DNA of 64,000 nucleotides from Granulicella sp. (lineage in GTDB: Bacteria; Acidobacteriota; Terriglobia; Terriglobales; Acidobacteriaceae): the NCBI GenBank assembly GCA_025408425.1, contig JANXYX010000001.1, positions 310,001-374,000 on the forward strand, in the 5' to 3' direction. The first letter of the stretch is position 1, and each line of letters starts with the position of its first letter. The notes under the pieces are model-generated. The model was not told where the DNA came from, made no database searches, and was given only the letters and a program-made list of their open reading frames with translations. Positions 8,421-17,385 of this stretch are shown here, piece by piece. Both the position numbers and the translations under genes were made by a program.

Positions 8421-8954
8421 GTGGGTCTTAAACGGGTTTGTGTGGATATGGACGAGGTGATGGCGGATGCGGTGGCAGAGCACCTGTTGCGGTACAACCG
8501 GGACCATGATGAGCAGATTACGAAAGACGATCTGCATGGGAAGTGGCTGTGGGATGTGGTGTCGGTGGACCGCCATCCGGCGCTGGAAGAGTATCTGCGT
8601 TCGGATGATTTTTTCGATGTGCTGGATGTGATGCCGGAGTCGCAGCGCGTGATGGAGGCGCTGCAGAAGAAGTATGAGGTGTTTATCGCGACGGCTGCGA
8701 TGGAGGTTCCTACCTCGTTTGCGGCGAAGTACCGGTGGCTGGGGAAGTACTTCCCGTTTATTCCGGCGTCGCACATTGTGTATTGCGGGGATAAGGGGAT
8801 CTTGCGGGCGGAGTATCTGATTGATGACAATCCCCGGCAGTTGCGGCGGTTTCAAGGGGAAGGGATCTTGTTTAGCTCGCCGCATAACGTGAATGTGACG
8901 GGTTACCGGCGGGTGAATGACTGGCTTGACGTGGAAGAGCTGTTTCTTAAGTAG
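8421..8954 (+). CDS. 5'(3')-deoxyribonucleotidase, HAD superfamily
   Basis: This 177-residue protein has the HAD motif I DMDEVMAD close to its N-terminus, where the first Asp would be the nucleophile. A C-terminal DDNPRQL supplies the acidic metal-binding residues. Length and motif context match bacterial pyrimidine 5'(3')-deoxyribonucleotidases (NT5C type), which dephosphorylate deoxynucleoside monophosphates. The start is GTG, with AAGGAA at a rather long distance (14 bases). It follows the zinc-ribbon gene closely and directly precedes a GNAT gene. Confidence 0.87.
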   Translation: MGLKRVCVDMDEVMADAVAEHLLRYNRDHDEQITKDDLHGKWLWDVVSVDRHPALEEYLRSDDFFDVLDVMPESQRVMEALQKKYEVFIATAAMEVPTSFAAKYRWLGKYFPFIPASHIVYCGDKGILRAEYLIDDNPRQLRRFQGEGILFSSPHNVNVTGYRRVNDWLDVEELFLK

Positions 8955-8978
8955 GTGGGCCGAAAGGCGGAGGCGATC

Positions 8979-9473
8979 GTGGCTGACTCGCAATCGAGTA
9001 GGGCGGTTGGAGTGACGGTTGAGATTCGGGGGTTTCGGCCTGAGGATGCGGTGGCGTTCCGTGAGCTGAATGAGGCCTGGATCACGAAGTATTTCTGTAT
9101 GGAGGAGCACGATCACGAGGTGCTGGGAGATCCGACGCGCTACGTGATTGGCCCGGGTGGGCAGATCTTTATGGCGTTCGCGGATGGGGTTGCAGTAGGA
9201 TGCTGCGCGCTGATTCGAGAGCGGGACGGGGTGTTTGAGGTGGGGAAGATGGCGGTGTCCGAGGAGATTCGCGGACGGGGGATTGGGCGGCAGTTGCTGA
9301 CATATACGGTTGACCAGGCGCGGGCGCTGGACGCGAAGTTGTTGACGCTGGTGACGAGCAGTAAGCTGCCGAACGCTATCCATCTGTATGAGGCGTTGGG
9401 GTTTCGGCATCTTGCGCCGCCGGCGGTGTCACCCTATGCGCGCGGGGATGTGTTTATGGAGTTGCCGCTGTAG
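8979..9473 (+). CDS. GNAT-family N-acetyltransferase
   Basis: This is an acetyl-CoA-dependent acetyltransferase of the Gcn5-related fold. Motif A is clear (VSEEIRGRGIGRQLL, with the R-x-x-G-x-G pyrophosphate loop), and the C-terminal AIHLYEALGF is the usual motif B region. I choose a GTG start at 8979 because GGAGG lies five bases before it; an in-frame GTG immediately after the upstream stop (8955) would add eight residues. It is the third gene of a three-gene run. The substrate is unknown. Its 3' end overlaps the converging cytochrome gene by 20 bases. Confidence 0.88.
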   Translation: MADSQSSRAVGVTVEIRGFRPEDAVAFRELNEAWITKYFCMEEHDHEVLGDPTRYVIGPGGQIFMAFADGVAVGCCALIRERDGVFEVGKMAVSEEIRGRGIGRQLLTYTVDQARALDAKLLTLVTSSKLPNAIHLYEALGFRHLAPPAVSPYARGDVFMELPL

Positions 9474-9879
9474 GCCCTTTCCTGGCAAACGAGCGCACCA
9501 GGATGACCATGTTCCAGAGATCTTCGGGTTTTGCGCGGTCACCTTCGGACGGCATCTGGCCTTTGCCGTTCTTGATGATGTAGAAGAGTTCTCCGTCGGT
9601 CATGTCTTTGAGCGCGGCTGGATCGGTTAAGTCCTTTAGTTTTAGCTTCATATCAGCGACAAGATCACCTTTGCCGTCGCCGTTGGCTCCGTGGCACATG
9701 GCGCAGTCGTATCCGTAGACTTTTTTGACGTGGGCCTGGGACTCGGGTGTGGGTGTGACGGGGTTGACCATACGCGCAGCCTCCGCTGGGATCGTCGCAT
9801 CGGCGGGTTTAGCAGCCGGTTGCTGGGGTGAGGGTCCGAAGAGCAGCAGCGCGGCAACAGCGAACAAAGTCTTCAACAT
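9454..9879 (-). CDS. small secreted c-type cytochrome
   Basis: This is a 141-residue monoheme cytochrome c. The start MLKTLFAV has AGGAGA seven bases upstream and gives a short hydrophobic signal peptide; longer in-frame starts lie upstream to 9918. The heme-binding CAMCH motif is near the middle, and GKGQMPSEG provides the likely distal methionine ligand. The sequence resembles cytochrome cbb3 subunit III-like or cytochrome c6-like electron carriers. It would act in the periplasm or be membrane-attached through an uncleaved signal. The gene converges with the GNAT gene and overlaps its end by 20 bases. The electron partner is not indicated by the neighbours. Confidence 0.9.
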   Translation of the reverse strand: MLKTLFAVAALLLFGPSPQQPAAKPADATIPAEAARMVNPVTPTPESQAHVKKVYGYDCAMCHGANGDGKGDLVADMKLKLKDLTDPAALKDMTDGELFYIIKNGKGQMPSEGDRAKPEDLWNMVILVRSFARKGPTAATP

Positions 9880-10027
9880 AGGAGATCTCCTGTCGAACGG
9901 CATCTGGACCATGTCCACCAGAGTTTCGGTCGAAAGCAGTCTTTCACTACGCTGTCGGGTTGGCTGTGACGTACGTCACAGGATTGCTGGCGGGGTTCGA
10001 ACCAGAGGGTTTAAGTATGGCTGGCGG

Positions 10028-10465
10028 TCAGGCGTAGAGCGCGGACTCGAAGCGCTGGAGGGCTTCTTCAGACCAGGCGTGGGAGGATTTGCGCCAGGTG
10101 TCGCCTTGATCGTTGAGGAAGTTGGGGAAGTTCATGCGGCAGTATCCGCAGCGGGCCTGGAAGTCGAAGAGTGCCTGAGGGGTGCCGTCGAGGTAGAGGA
10201 CAGCCTGTAGGCCGTCGCGGGACCACTCGACGCTGGCGATGCGCTGGGGTTCGGGGCGCTCGAGTTCAAGGTCGCTCGTGGCGAGGGCGGCGACGTTGTA
10301 GATGAGCATTGCGTCGAGGATGCTCTCGTCGTGCGTTTGCTGGGAACGGTCGCAGGCGTAGAAGTAGCCAGCGAGGCCCTCGTCCTCGAAGACCACGGTC
10401 CAGGGGGCTGTGGTGGAGTTGGAGGAGAGGAAGGCGCGACCGGGAGTAAAAGAGAGCGACTGCAT
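10028..10465 (-). CDS. DUF2251-like hypothetical protein
   Basis: This is a 145-residue soluble protein. The stretch WTVVFEDEGLAGYFYACD near residues 22-39 is characteristic of the uncharacterised DUF2251 family as I recall it. A second conserved-looking stretch contains QARCGYCRMNFP, with two cysteines three apart. There is no signal peptide or membrane helix. The gene stands alone and is divergent from the membrane protein at 10523. Function is unknown. Confidence 0.7.
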   Translation of the reverse strand: MQSLSFTPGRAFLSSNSTTAPWTVVFEDEGLAGYFYACDRSQQTHDESILDAMLIYNVAALATSDLELERPEPQRIASVEWSRDGLQAVLYLDGTPQALFDFQARCGYCRMNFPNFLNDQGDTWRKSSHAWSEEALQRFESALYA

Positions 10466-10522
10466 TTCTTCACGATACGATAAGACTGACAGAAACAGTA
10501 AGAGCCAAGGTCTGGTGATGGA

Positions 10523-11746
10523 GTGAGGGTGGGTCGCGCAGGGATGAAGTTTCCGAAGATAAAGATTGGTGTTCCGCAGCGGTTGGCTGGGATGTTGCTG
10601 CTGTTCCTGTTGGGGCAGTGTTTATGGGTGGTAGGACACCAGGAACTCTCGCAGAAGGACTACAGGTTTGCGCGGTGCGGGCGGGAGATGTGGGAGCGGC
10701 CGTCACCGCTGGCAGGGTACTTTACGACCTGCGGGAATCTGAATGGGGACGGCACGTTTGCGTACCGGGTGGCGGGGCTACCGCTGACGATGCAGCGGCT
10801 AGCGTTGCTGGCTGGGGACAAGCTGCGCAAGCCGGAGAATCGGCTGTATGCGGAAGGCGCGCTGAACGGGTCAACGTGGGAGGCGCGGCATGAGATTGGC
10901 AGTGTGAAGTATCTGCTGCACCTGCCGTTTGTGATGTTCGCGCTGTGGCTGGGTGCGGGGCTGTGGTGGGTTTCGCGGCGATTGTTTGGAAATGAGGGGG
11001 CGTTCTTTTCGCTGGGGCTGTACTGCTTTTGTCCGGCGGTGGTGCGGTATGCGGTGATGCCGAACAATGAAGTGCTGGCGATGTGGGGGTTGTATGGGCT
11101 GGTGTATACGGCGATTGGCATGGCCCATGCGATGCAGGGGCCGCAGCGGAAGTGGCGGCCGCGGTTCCTACTGCTGACCGCTGCGATGGGTTTGACGGCT
11201 GCAGCGCATCTGCTGGCTGCGATGGTGGGTTTTGTGGCAGCGGTGGTGCTGATGCTGTATCTGGCAGAGCGGCGGCGCAGCTATGTGATGCAGATTCTGG
11301 TCTTTGCAGCGCTGGGTGCGCTGGCGATTCTGTTTGGATTTTATGCGTTTCGCGCGGCTTCGTTCAGCTATGTGTTTACGGGGGGTGGGGCACGGTTCTG
11401 GTTTTCGCTGGAGAGTGCGACGGCCTACTTCACGAACCTTCTGAATGGGCCAACTGTGGTGGCGACTGTGGTGGCGCTGGTGGTCTATGTGTTTAACCGG
11501 AGGAGCCGGTACTTTGGCAATACTGCTCCGCTGGCAATAACGCTGGTGCTACTGCCGTTGATGACGACGCAGACGGTGACGCAGCCGTGGCTGTGGGCGC
11601 TGCCGTTTCTGTTTACTTTTGTGGGCGGCGTGTTTGCAGATGTCCTGGAGTCGCGGCAGCGGAAGATGTTTATTGCGCTCACCGGTATGGTGCTGGTGGC
11701 GCAGGCAGCTTTCTGTTTGGTGGCACTGCCGGGGATCGCCAAATAG
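10523..11746 (+). CDS. polytopic membrane protein, glycosyltransferase family 39-like
   Basis: This 407-residue protein has about ten hydrophobic segments. The arrangement is one N-terminal helix, a ~75-residue external loop (with DGTFAYRVAGLPL), then clustered helices; this resembles ArnT/PMT-type dolichyl- or undecaprenyl-phosphate sugar transferases. The usual catalytic acidic pair after helix 1 is not obvious; the Asp in DYRFARC could be one. The start is uncertain: GTG at 10523 or 10529, or ATG at 10544. Transfer of sugars from lipid carriers is an inference from fold only. Confidence 0.6.
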   Translation: MRVGRAGMKFPKIKIGVPQRLAGMLLLFLLGQCLWVVGHQELSQKDYRFARCGREMWERPSPLAGYFTTCGNLNGDGTFAYRVAGLPLTMQRLALLAGDKLRKPENRLYAEGALNGSTWEARHEIGSVKYLLHLPFVMFALWLGAGLWWVSRRLFGNEGAFFSLGLYCFCPAVVRYAVMPNNEVLAMWGLYGLVYTAIGMAHAMQGPQRKWRPRFLLLTAAMGLTAAAHLLAAMVGFVAAVVLMLYLAERRRSYVMQILVFAALGALAILFGFYAFRAASFSYVFTGGGARFWFSLESATAYFTNLLNGPTVVATVVALVVYVFNRRSRYFGNTAPLAITLVLLPLMTTQTVTQPWLWALPFLFTFVGGVFADVLESRQRKMFIALTGMVLVAQAAFCLVALPGIAK

Positions 11747-11867
11747 CAGCATCTTGCTGGTCACCTCACTCGCGGTGAGTTTCTGCATCTGAATAGAGAG
11801 ACCGCCGCAGGCGATACTAATAGAAATTTAGACATTGACGTAGAACCCCCCAGAGGATGCTCCACTG

Positions 11868-13616
11868 ATGAAGAAAGTCTCGCTCCGAACTGTTGGCGCT
11901 ACGTGTGCCTTGACACTGTTGTTGGTTGCAGGAGGTTGCAATAAGAAGCACCGCAGGACGACGTCGGTGGAGAATACGACGGACTATGCGGAGAACCTGC
12001 AGTCTTTGGTGGCGACGAAGCAGTTGGTGAGCCTGCGATGGAAGGACTTCAGCGACTATCAGAAGTACATCACGCAGTTCTATGAGGACCGCAACTTTGA
12101 GGTTGCGTGGACTCGAGATGGCAGGCCTACGGCGCAGGCGGCGGCATTTATTCAGGCGTTTCAAGATGCGGGAGCGAAGGGGCTGAATCCTGAGGACTAC
12201 GACGCTTCGCGGTGGGCGGGACGGATAGCGAAGCTGCAGGGGAAGCCGGCGGACGCGGTGTCGCAGTTCGATGTGGCGATGACGGTGAATGTGATGCGGT
12301 ACATCTCCGATCTCCGGATCGGGCGGGTGAATCCGTCGCACTTCAACTTTGGCGTGAGCGTGCAGTCGAAGAAGTACGATCTTGCCGGGTTTGTCAATGA
12401 CAACGCGGTAGATGCCGTGGATGTGCCGAAGTTGATTGTGGGCGTGGAGCCGGACTCTGAGCAGTACCGGCGGACGGAGGCGGCGCTGGGACGGTATCTG
12501 GCTCTGGCGAAGCAGCAGGAGGCGGCACATGCGGATCCGCTGCCGATGGTGACGAAGCCGTTGAGCGTAGGGCAGCAGTATCCCGCGGTTGCGGCGCTGC
12601 TGGCAAGGCTGCAACTGGAGGGGGATCTACCTGCGGATGCCGCGCAGCCACAGGGCCAGACGTTCGATGCGTCATTGTCCGACGGGGTAAAGAGCTATCA
12701 GCACCGGCATGGGATTGCGGTGGACGGAAAGCTGACGCCGCAGACGATCAAGAACATCAATGTGCCGCTGACAGAGCGGGTAGTGCAGTTGCAGAACTCG
12801 CTGGAGCGGTGGCGGTGGCTGCCGAATGAGTATGTGAATGCTCCGTTGATGGTGAACCTGCCGGAGTTTGTGCTGCACGGGTATGACGCGGAGCATAAGC
12901 CTGCGTTCACAATGAAGGTGGTGGTGGGGAAGGTGCTGGGGGCGCATCAGACGCCGGTCTTTGCGCAGATGATGCGGTATGTGGTTTTCCGCCCGTATTG
13001 GAACGTGCCGATCAGCATTGTGAGGAAGGAGTTGATGCCGCATATCGCCAAGAGCGGGATTGGGTATCTGGCGAGCAAGAATTTTGAGGTGACGAATAGC
13101 AAGGGCGATGTGCTGGCGGGGTACACGGCGAGGCAGGTTGCTCAGGGTGAAGTGATGGTGCGGGAGAAGCCGGGTCCTAAGAACTCGCTGGGGCTGGTGA
13201 AGTTCATGTTTCCGAACCAGTTCAGTATCTATATGCATTCCACGCCAGCGACGCAGTTGTTCGATCGGTCGCGGCGGGATTTTAGTCATGGGTGCATTCG
13301 GGTGCAGAAGCCGGAAGATCTAGCGGTGTGGGTGCTGCAGGGACAGAAGGATAAGGACCAGGCGGAATGGGATCTGGCGAAGGTGCAGGAGGCGATGAAT
13401 ACAGGGCCGAACAATCGTACGGTGAGTCTGAAGACGTCGATCCCGGTGGTGATTTTCTATGTGACGGGCCTGGTGGAGGATGACGGGCACGTGCACTTCT
13501 TCGACGATATCTATGGGTACGATGCGGACCTGCAGGAGGTGCTGGTGAAGGGGCCGCCGTACCCGCTGAAGCCTGATCCGATGGTGCTGAAGGCGAAGGA
13601 TGATGACACGGTTTAG
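11868..13616 (+). CDS. YcbB/LdtD-type L,D-transpeptidase lipoprotein
   Basis: This protein of 582 residues begins with a lipoprotein signal (LLLVAGGC, lipidated Cys24). Then come the YcbB scaffold region (residues ~50-230), a peptidoglycan-binding domain (near SVGQQYPAVAALLARL), and a YkuD catalytic domain. The signature SHGCIRV places the nucleophile at Cys476. Such enzymes make 3-3 cross-links between meso-diaminopimelate residues in the periplasmic wall and can bypass beta-lactam-sensitive transpeptidases. Length and domain order match E. coli LdtD. The long N-terminal capping insertion in the YkuD domain is also present. Confidence 0.93.
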   Translation: MKKVSLRTVGATCALTLLLVAGGCNKKHRRTTSVENTTDYAENLQSLVATKQLVSLRWKDFSDYQKYITQFYEDRNFEVAWTRDGRPTAQAAAFIQAFQDAGAKGLNPEDYDASRWAGRIAKLQGKPADAVSQFDVAMTVNVMRYISDLRIGRVNPSHFNFGVSVQSKKYDLAGFVNDNAVDAVDVPKLIVGVEPDSEQYRRTEAALGRYLALAKQQEAAHADPLPMVTKPLSVGQQYPAVAALLARLQLEGDLPADAAQPQGQTFDASLSDGVKSYQHRHGIAVDGKLTPQTIKNINVPLTERVVQLQNSLERWRWLPNEYVNAPLMVNLPEFVLHGYDAEHKPAFTMKVVVGKVLGAHQTPVFAQMMRYVVFRPYWNVPISIVRKELMPHIAKSGIGYLASKNFEVTNSKGDVLAGYTARQVAQGEVMVREKPGPKNSLGLVKFMFPNQFSIYMHSTPATQLFDRSRRDFSHGCIRVQKPEDLAVWVLQGQKDKDQAEWDLAKVQEAMNTGPNNRTVSLKTSIPVVIFYVTGLVEDDGHVHFFDDIYGYDADLQEVLVKGPPYPLKPDPMVLKAKDDDTV

Positions 13617-13688
13617 CTGCTGATCTGTGGGCTGCTTCCGATGGGCAGGTTTGTGTACACTGCTGGCTGAAACGAGGAGGTAGTTCCG

Positions 13689-14315
13689 ATGCGGGATGCT
13701 CGTATGGATGCGCGGGTGGATGCTTATATTGAGAAGGCAGCGCCGTTTGCGCAGCCAGTGCTGCGACATGTTCGGAAGCTGATGCATGAGGCATGCCCTG
13801 AGGTTACGGAATCGGTGAAGTGGGGGATGCCGTTCTTTCTACTGCATGAGGTGATTCTGGGGAATATGGCTGGATTCAAGCAGCACTGCAGCTTCGGGTT
13901 CTGGGGGCCGGAGATGAAGGAAGTGCTGGCGCAGGATGGGTTTATATCAAGTGATGCGATGGGGTCGCTGGGCCGGATTACGGGGTTGAAGGACCTGCCC
14001 GCTGACAAGGTTCTGCTGGGGTATTTTCGGCAGGCGGCAGGGTTCGTGGAGAGCGGGCAGCGGACGAAGTCGCTGGACCGTCCACGGAAGGCAGTGAAGC
14101 CAGAGGTAGAGGTTCCGATGGAGCTGGCTGGGGCGCTGAAGAAGAATAAGGCTGCGGCTAAGGTGTTTGCGGATTTTAGTCCGAGCTGTCAGCGGGAGTA
14201 TACGGAGTGGATCGCCGATGCCAAGCGCACAGAGACAAAGGCCCGGCGGGTGGAGCAGGCGGTGGAGTGGATCGCCGAGGGGAAGTCAAAGAACTGGAAG
14301 TACGAGAAGTGCTGA
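13689..14315 (+). CDS. YdeI/OmpD-associated family protein (DUF1801 plus Omega-helix domain)
   Basis: This 208-residue protein has a strong GAGGAGG ribosome binding site. Residues ~15-120 form a DUF1801-like domain (VTESVKWGMPFFLLHEVILGNMAGFK in two short blocks). The C-terminal half carries the EYTEWIADAKRTETKARRV block typical of YdeI-like proteins. Members are linked to stress or antimicrobial-peptide tolerance in some bacteria, but their biochemical role is unsettled. It is a soluble cytoplasmic protein. It lies 72 bases downstream of the L,D-transpeptidase gene and may be read with it. Confidence 0.85.
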   Translation: MRDARMDARVDAYIEKAAPFAQPVLRHVRKLMHEACPEVTESVKWGMPFFLLHEVILGNMAGFKQHCSFGFWGPEMKEVLAQDGFISSDAMGSLGRITGLKDLPADKVLLGYFRQAAGFVESGQRTKSLDRPRKAVKPEVEVPMELAGALKKNKAAAKVFADFSPSCQREYTEWIADAKRTETKARRVEQAVEWIAEGKSKNWKYEKC

Positions 14316-14693
14316 TGGATGGCCCGGCTTTGTTTGCATATATTTGCAGATAGATGAGGGTGGGGGCTGGACAAAGTTGGGTTGCCAGGTGCAGGATACT
14401 TGGCAATCCGAAGTTGTTTTTTGGTTAGGGTGGCGAGAGCACAGGATTGCAGAGCAACGCAGGCCTGATTGATACTCCGCCACCCTTCTTCTGTTTGTGG
14501 GAAAGGAAGAGCAAGGGACAGCAAGTGCAAACGCAGGTCCTTCGACTTCAGCTCTCGCGATAGGGCTGCGAGAGCCTTCGCTCAGGATGAACTTCTATGA
14601 AGGGCTTCAGCGAATAGGCAACGACAAAAGCAGGATCTCCGACGCGTGAAGGATGACAATTTCTCTATCGAGTCAGGCGCAGATTGAAGTGAT
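14316..14693. other. 378-base intergenic stretch without a supported gene; repeat-like DNA
   Basis: No frame here has coding character. The right half looks like a cluster of degenerate interspersed repeats. A block ending in GCTCAGGATGA carries a perfect 8-bp inverted repeat (GCTCTCGC at 14551-14558 and GCGAGAGC at 14568-14575), and a second block around 14625-14655 has a related GCAGGAT..GAAGGATGAC pattern. The two flanking genes converge on this region. Confidence 0.55.
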
Positions 14694-16064
14694 TTACATG
14701 GTGGGTGGGGTGGGGCGGCTGAGCCGGCGGGCGAAGTCGAGGAAGACGAGGGCGGCGGGCGAGTAGCCACTGGGGTCGGCCTGGGTGAAGTCACCGGTGA
14801 GTGGGTCCATCTGCTGGCGGAACTCGGTGTGGCGGCTGATGGCTTCGCACCATTGCTGCATGAGGTGGTTGAGCTCGGTTTGTTTGCCGTAGTGGGGCAT
14901 CCAGCGGGGGGCTCTGAGAGCGGTGAGGGCTTGCGAGGCTCCGCCCCAGGAGTTGCGGGGGATGGGGCGAACGAAGGTGGGGTCGTCCTGGGCGATGGAG
15001 GTGAGTGGGAAGGGGGCCCAGAAGGCCTTGGGATTGTGGATCTGGCGTGTCCAGATGGCTTCGAAGATGGCTTTGTCGCGGGCGTCGTAGCGGTGGAGGA
15101 CGTGCTCGCCGAGGACGCGGGAGATGACGTCGGAGCGGACGCGGATGAACTTGTTGTTGGTGTCGAGGTCGTAGAAGGCTGCGTCTTCCGGGCTGTAGAG
15201 CTTATCGATGATGAGCTGGCGGATTTTTTCGGCGTCGTCGTGCCAGCGGCTGGCTTCGTCACCTTTGCCGAGCGCGGTGGCCATGTGGGCGAGGGCCATG
15301 CGTGCGCCGTAGACGGTGGCGGAGAGGTCTGGGCAGAGGCGGGGCAATCCGGGGATGGGTGGGAATTTGCGGGCGTCTGCGTCTGGGCAGCGATTGGGGA
15401 TCCCGGCCCAGCGGGGGGAGTTGTCGTGGCCGGTGTCGTAGGTGCAGAAGCCTTCGACGAGGCCGGTTTTGCGGGTGTCGCGGTAGTCGCGGAGCCACTG
15501 GTCCCAGCGGCTGCAGGCGGTATAGGCGATGACGAGGAGCTCATCGTCGCGGGTGAGCTGGGAGAGTTCCCATGCGGTGGCGGCGATGGGGACGACCATC
15601 TGGATCTGGCCGTAGCCGCCGGGGTTCTGGACGGGGTCGGCGAGTTTGATGGAGGCGGGAATCTGGCCGTCGGGGCGCTGCTGGGCGAAGAAGGACATGT
15701 GGTTGTTGCGGGCGACTTCGAAGGGAGTGGGCTGGCCGGGATCGGAGGCGATGAACTGATTGAGGGTGGCGTAGACGAGGCCTTCGTGAGGGGCGCACTC
15801 CTGCCAGATGCCGGGGTAGACAGCGCCCTCGACGAGGACTGGGTGCGGATAGCGGGGGGCGATGCGAATGTTGCCGGAGAGAGTGGCGAGAGCGGCGTCC
15901 CAGGTGCGCTGCCAGCGGGGATCGGTAGTGGGGAAGTGGGGAGTGGGCTGTGCCGTTCTGGTTTGTGCGAGGCTGGTTTGCGCTAGAGAGGGCAGCGCAA
16001 GCGTGGGCAGCAGCGTGGAGCCGGTGGCAAGGCTGGTGAGTTTGAGGAAATCTCTACGCTGCAT
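14694..16064 (-). CDS. Tat-exported MGH1-like glycoside hydrolase ((alpha/alpha)6 barrel)
   Basis: This is a 456-residue protein with a twin-arginine signal (MQRRDFLKLTS). The body is helical and rich in Trp and aromatic residues. Blocks such as PGIWQECAPHEGLVYATLNQ, RWAGIPNR and the terminal SGYSPAALVFLDF resemble the trehalase/glucosidase-like (alpha/alpha)6 barrel of GH63/GH37-related MGH1-type hydrolases. The Asp in DTGHDNSPRW and Glu residues near the C-terminus are candidate catalytic acids. It probably cleaves a glucoside or mannoside in the periplasm. The exact family and substrate need a profile search. Start at the Tat Met is well supported. Confidence 0.75.
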   Translation of the reverse strand: MQRRDFLKLTSLATGSTLLPTLALPSLAQTSLAQTRTAQPTPHFPTTDPRWQRTWDAALATLSGNIRIAPRYPHPVLVEGAVYPGIWQECAPHEGLVYATLNQFIASDPGQPTPFEVARNNHMSFFAQQRPDGQIPASIKLADPVQNPGGYGQIQMVVPIAATAWELSQLTRDDELLVIAYTACSRWDQWLRDYRDTRKTGLVEGFCTYDTGHDNSPRWAGIPNRCPDADARKFPPIPGLPRLCPDLSATVYGARMALAHMATALGKGDEASRWHDDAEKIRQLIIDKLYSPEDAAFYDLDTNNKFIRVRSDVISRVLGEHVLHRYDARDKAIFEAIWTRQIHNPKAFWAPFPLTSIAQDDPTFVRPIPRNSWGGASQALTALRAPRWMPHYGKQTELNHLMQQWCEAISRHTEFRQQMDPLTGDFTQADPSGYSPAALVFLDFARRLSRPTPPTM

Positions 16065-16144
16065 GTTGAATCTGCTCCTGTATTGGGTGCAAAAGGGGCC
16101 CGGTTCCAGCCTTCAGTGTAGAACGTGGGTGCGAGGCGTTAGAC

Positions 16145-17362
16145 TTGCAGGCAATGCCTGCCTTAAGTGGAATGAAAGATGAGATGGAGCCTGTCGAGTC
16201 AGCCGGTGGCCTGAGTGCGGCAGAGGTGCCGGTATTTCGGCGGAAGTTGATGCAGTGGTATCGGATTCATGCGCGGGAGCTGCCGTGGCGAGGGATCAGC
16301 GATCCGTACCGGACGTGGGTTTCGGAGATTATGCTGCAGCAGACGCGAGTGGCTGCGGTGATCGAGCATTACCACGCGTTTGTGCAGCAGTTTCCTTCAA
16401 TCGTGGCGCTGGCGTTGGCGCCGGAAGAGAGCGTGCTGGCAGCATGGTCTGGGCTGGGGTACTATCGGCGGGCGCGGATGCTGCACAAAACAGCACAGTT
16501 TATTACGCGGGAGCAGGGTGGGACGCTGCCGACGACCTCCGCAATTCTGAAGACACTACCGGGCATCGGAGAATATACGTCGGCAGCGATTGCGAGCATC
16601 GCGTTTGGCGAGAGCATCGCGGTGGTGGATGGGAACGTGGAGCGGGTGCTGCTCCGGGTGACAGGGCGGCCGGAGGTGGCGACGGCCGCGGCGCGTCATT
16701 TTGTGCAGGCGCAGGCGAGCGCCCTGGTGCCGCGACGGCGGATGAGGACGAATGGGGTGGAACCTGCCAACGCTCCGGGCGATCACAATCAGGCGATGAT
16801 GGAGTTGGGGGCGACGATCTGTTTGCCGAAGGGACCATTGTGTACGCAGTGTCCGGTGTATTCGCTGTGCAGGACGCGGGGGGAACATCTGACGCCTCCG
16901 CGAGCGGCGCAACGGAGCAAGCCGGTGGCGTATCTGCTGAGTCTGCGGAAGAAGGGTCTGGTGACTGAGGTGCTGCTGCACCGGCGACCGGAAGACGCGA
17001 GCCTGATGCCGGGGATGTATGAGCTGCCGCCGTTGCCGGAGGATGTGGTGGCGACGCGGGAGCCGTTGCTGCGGTTGCGTCACTCGATTACGCACACGAA
17101 CTACTACGTGAGGGTGTTTGCGGCGCGAGGGCCGAAGGACCGCAAGCTGCGGCGAGCGCTTCTGGTGACGGACGAGGAGCTGAACTGGGTGCGGACAAGC
17201 CGGTTGGGATCTCTGCCGCTGACGGGGTTGGCACGGAAGTCGCTGCAGCGGCTGGATGTGATGGCGGTGAAGCCGGTCAAGGTGCATGAGCTGCTGGGAC
17301 TGACGGAGGCGGGGCAGCCTGTGGCTGCGGTGGATGGGGATGAGGAGTTCGATGAGCTGTGA
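16145..17362 (+). CDS. mutY: A/G-specific adenine DNA glycosylase MutY
   Basis: MutY removes adenine opposite 8-oxoguanine in base-excision repair. This 405-residue version has the catalytic Glu in WVSEIMLQQTRV and the helix-hairpin-helix LPGIGEYTSAAI. The catalytic Asp is in VVDGNVERV, and the [4Fe-4S] ligands follow the C-x6-C-x2-C-x5-C spacing (CLPKGPLCTQCPVYSLC). A C-terminal NUDIX-like domain with RLRHSITHTNY recognises 8-oxoG in the family. The start is not certain; Met residues at positions 4, 10 and 14 are alternatives. The extreme C-terminal ~45 residues after the NUDIX-like domain are unusual low-complexity acidic sequence. Confidence 0.95.
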   Translation: MQAMPALSGMKDEMEPVESAGGLSAAEVPVFRRKLMQWYRIHARELPWRGISDPYRTWVSEIMLQQTRVAAVIEHYHAFVQQFPSIVALALAPEESVLAAWSGLGYYRRARMLHKTAQFITREQGGTLPTTSAILKTLPGIGEYTSAAIASIAFGESIAVVDGNVERVLLRVTGRPEVATAAARHFVQAQASALVPRRRMRTNGVEPANAPGDHNQAMMELGATICLPKGPLCTQCPVYSLCRTRGEHLTPPRAAQRSKPVAYLLSLRKKGLVTEVLLHRRPEDASLMPGMYELPPLPEDVVATREPLLRLRHSITHTNYYVRVFAARGPKDRKLRRALLVTDEELNWVRTSRLGSLPLTGLARKSLQRLDVMAVKPVKVHELLGLTEAGQPVAAVDGDEEFDEL

Positions 17363-17385
17363 GGGTGGCTCATCTGAAGAAGTTT

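Noticed and set aside
11747-11867. Terminator between the membrane protein and L,D-transpeptidase genes
   Set aside because: CTCAC/GTGAG around TCGCG is only a five-base stem without a T-run.
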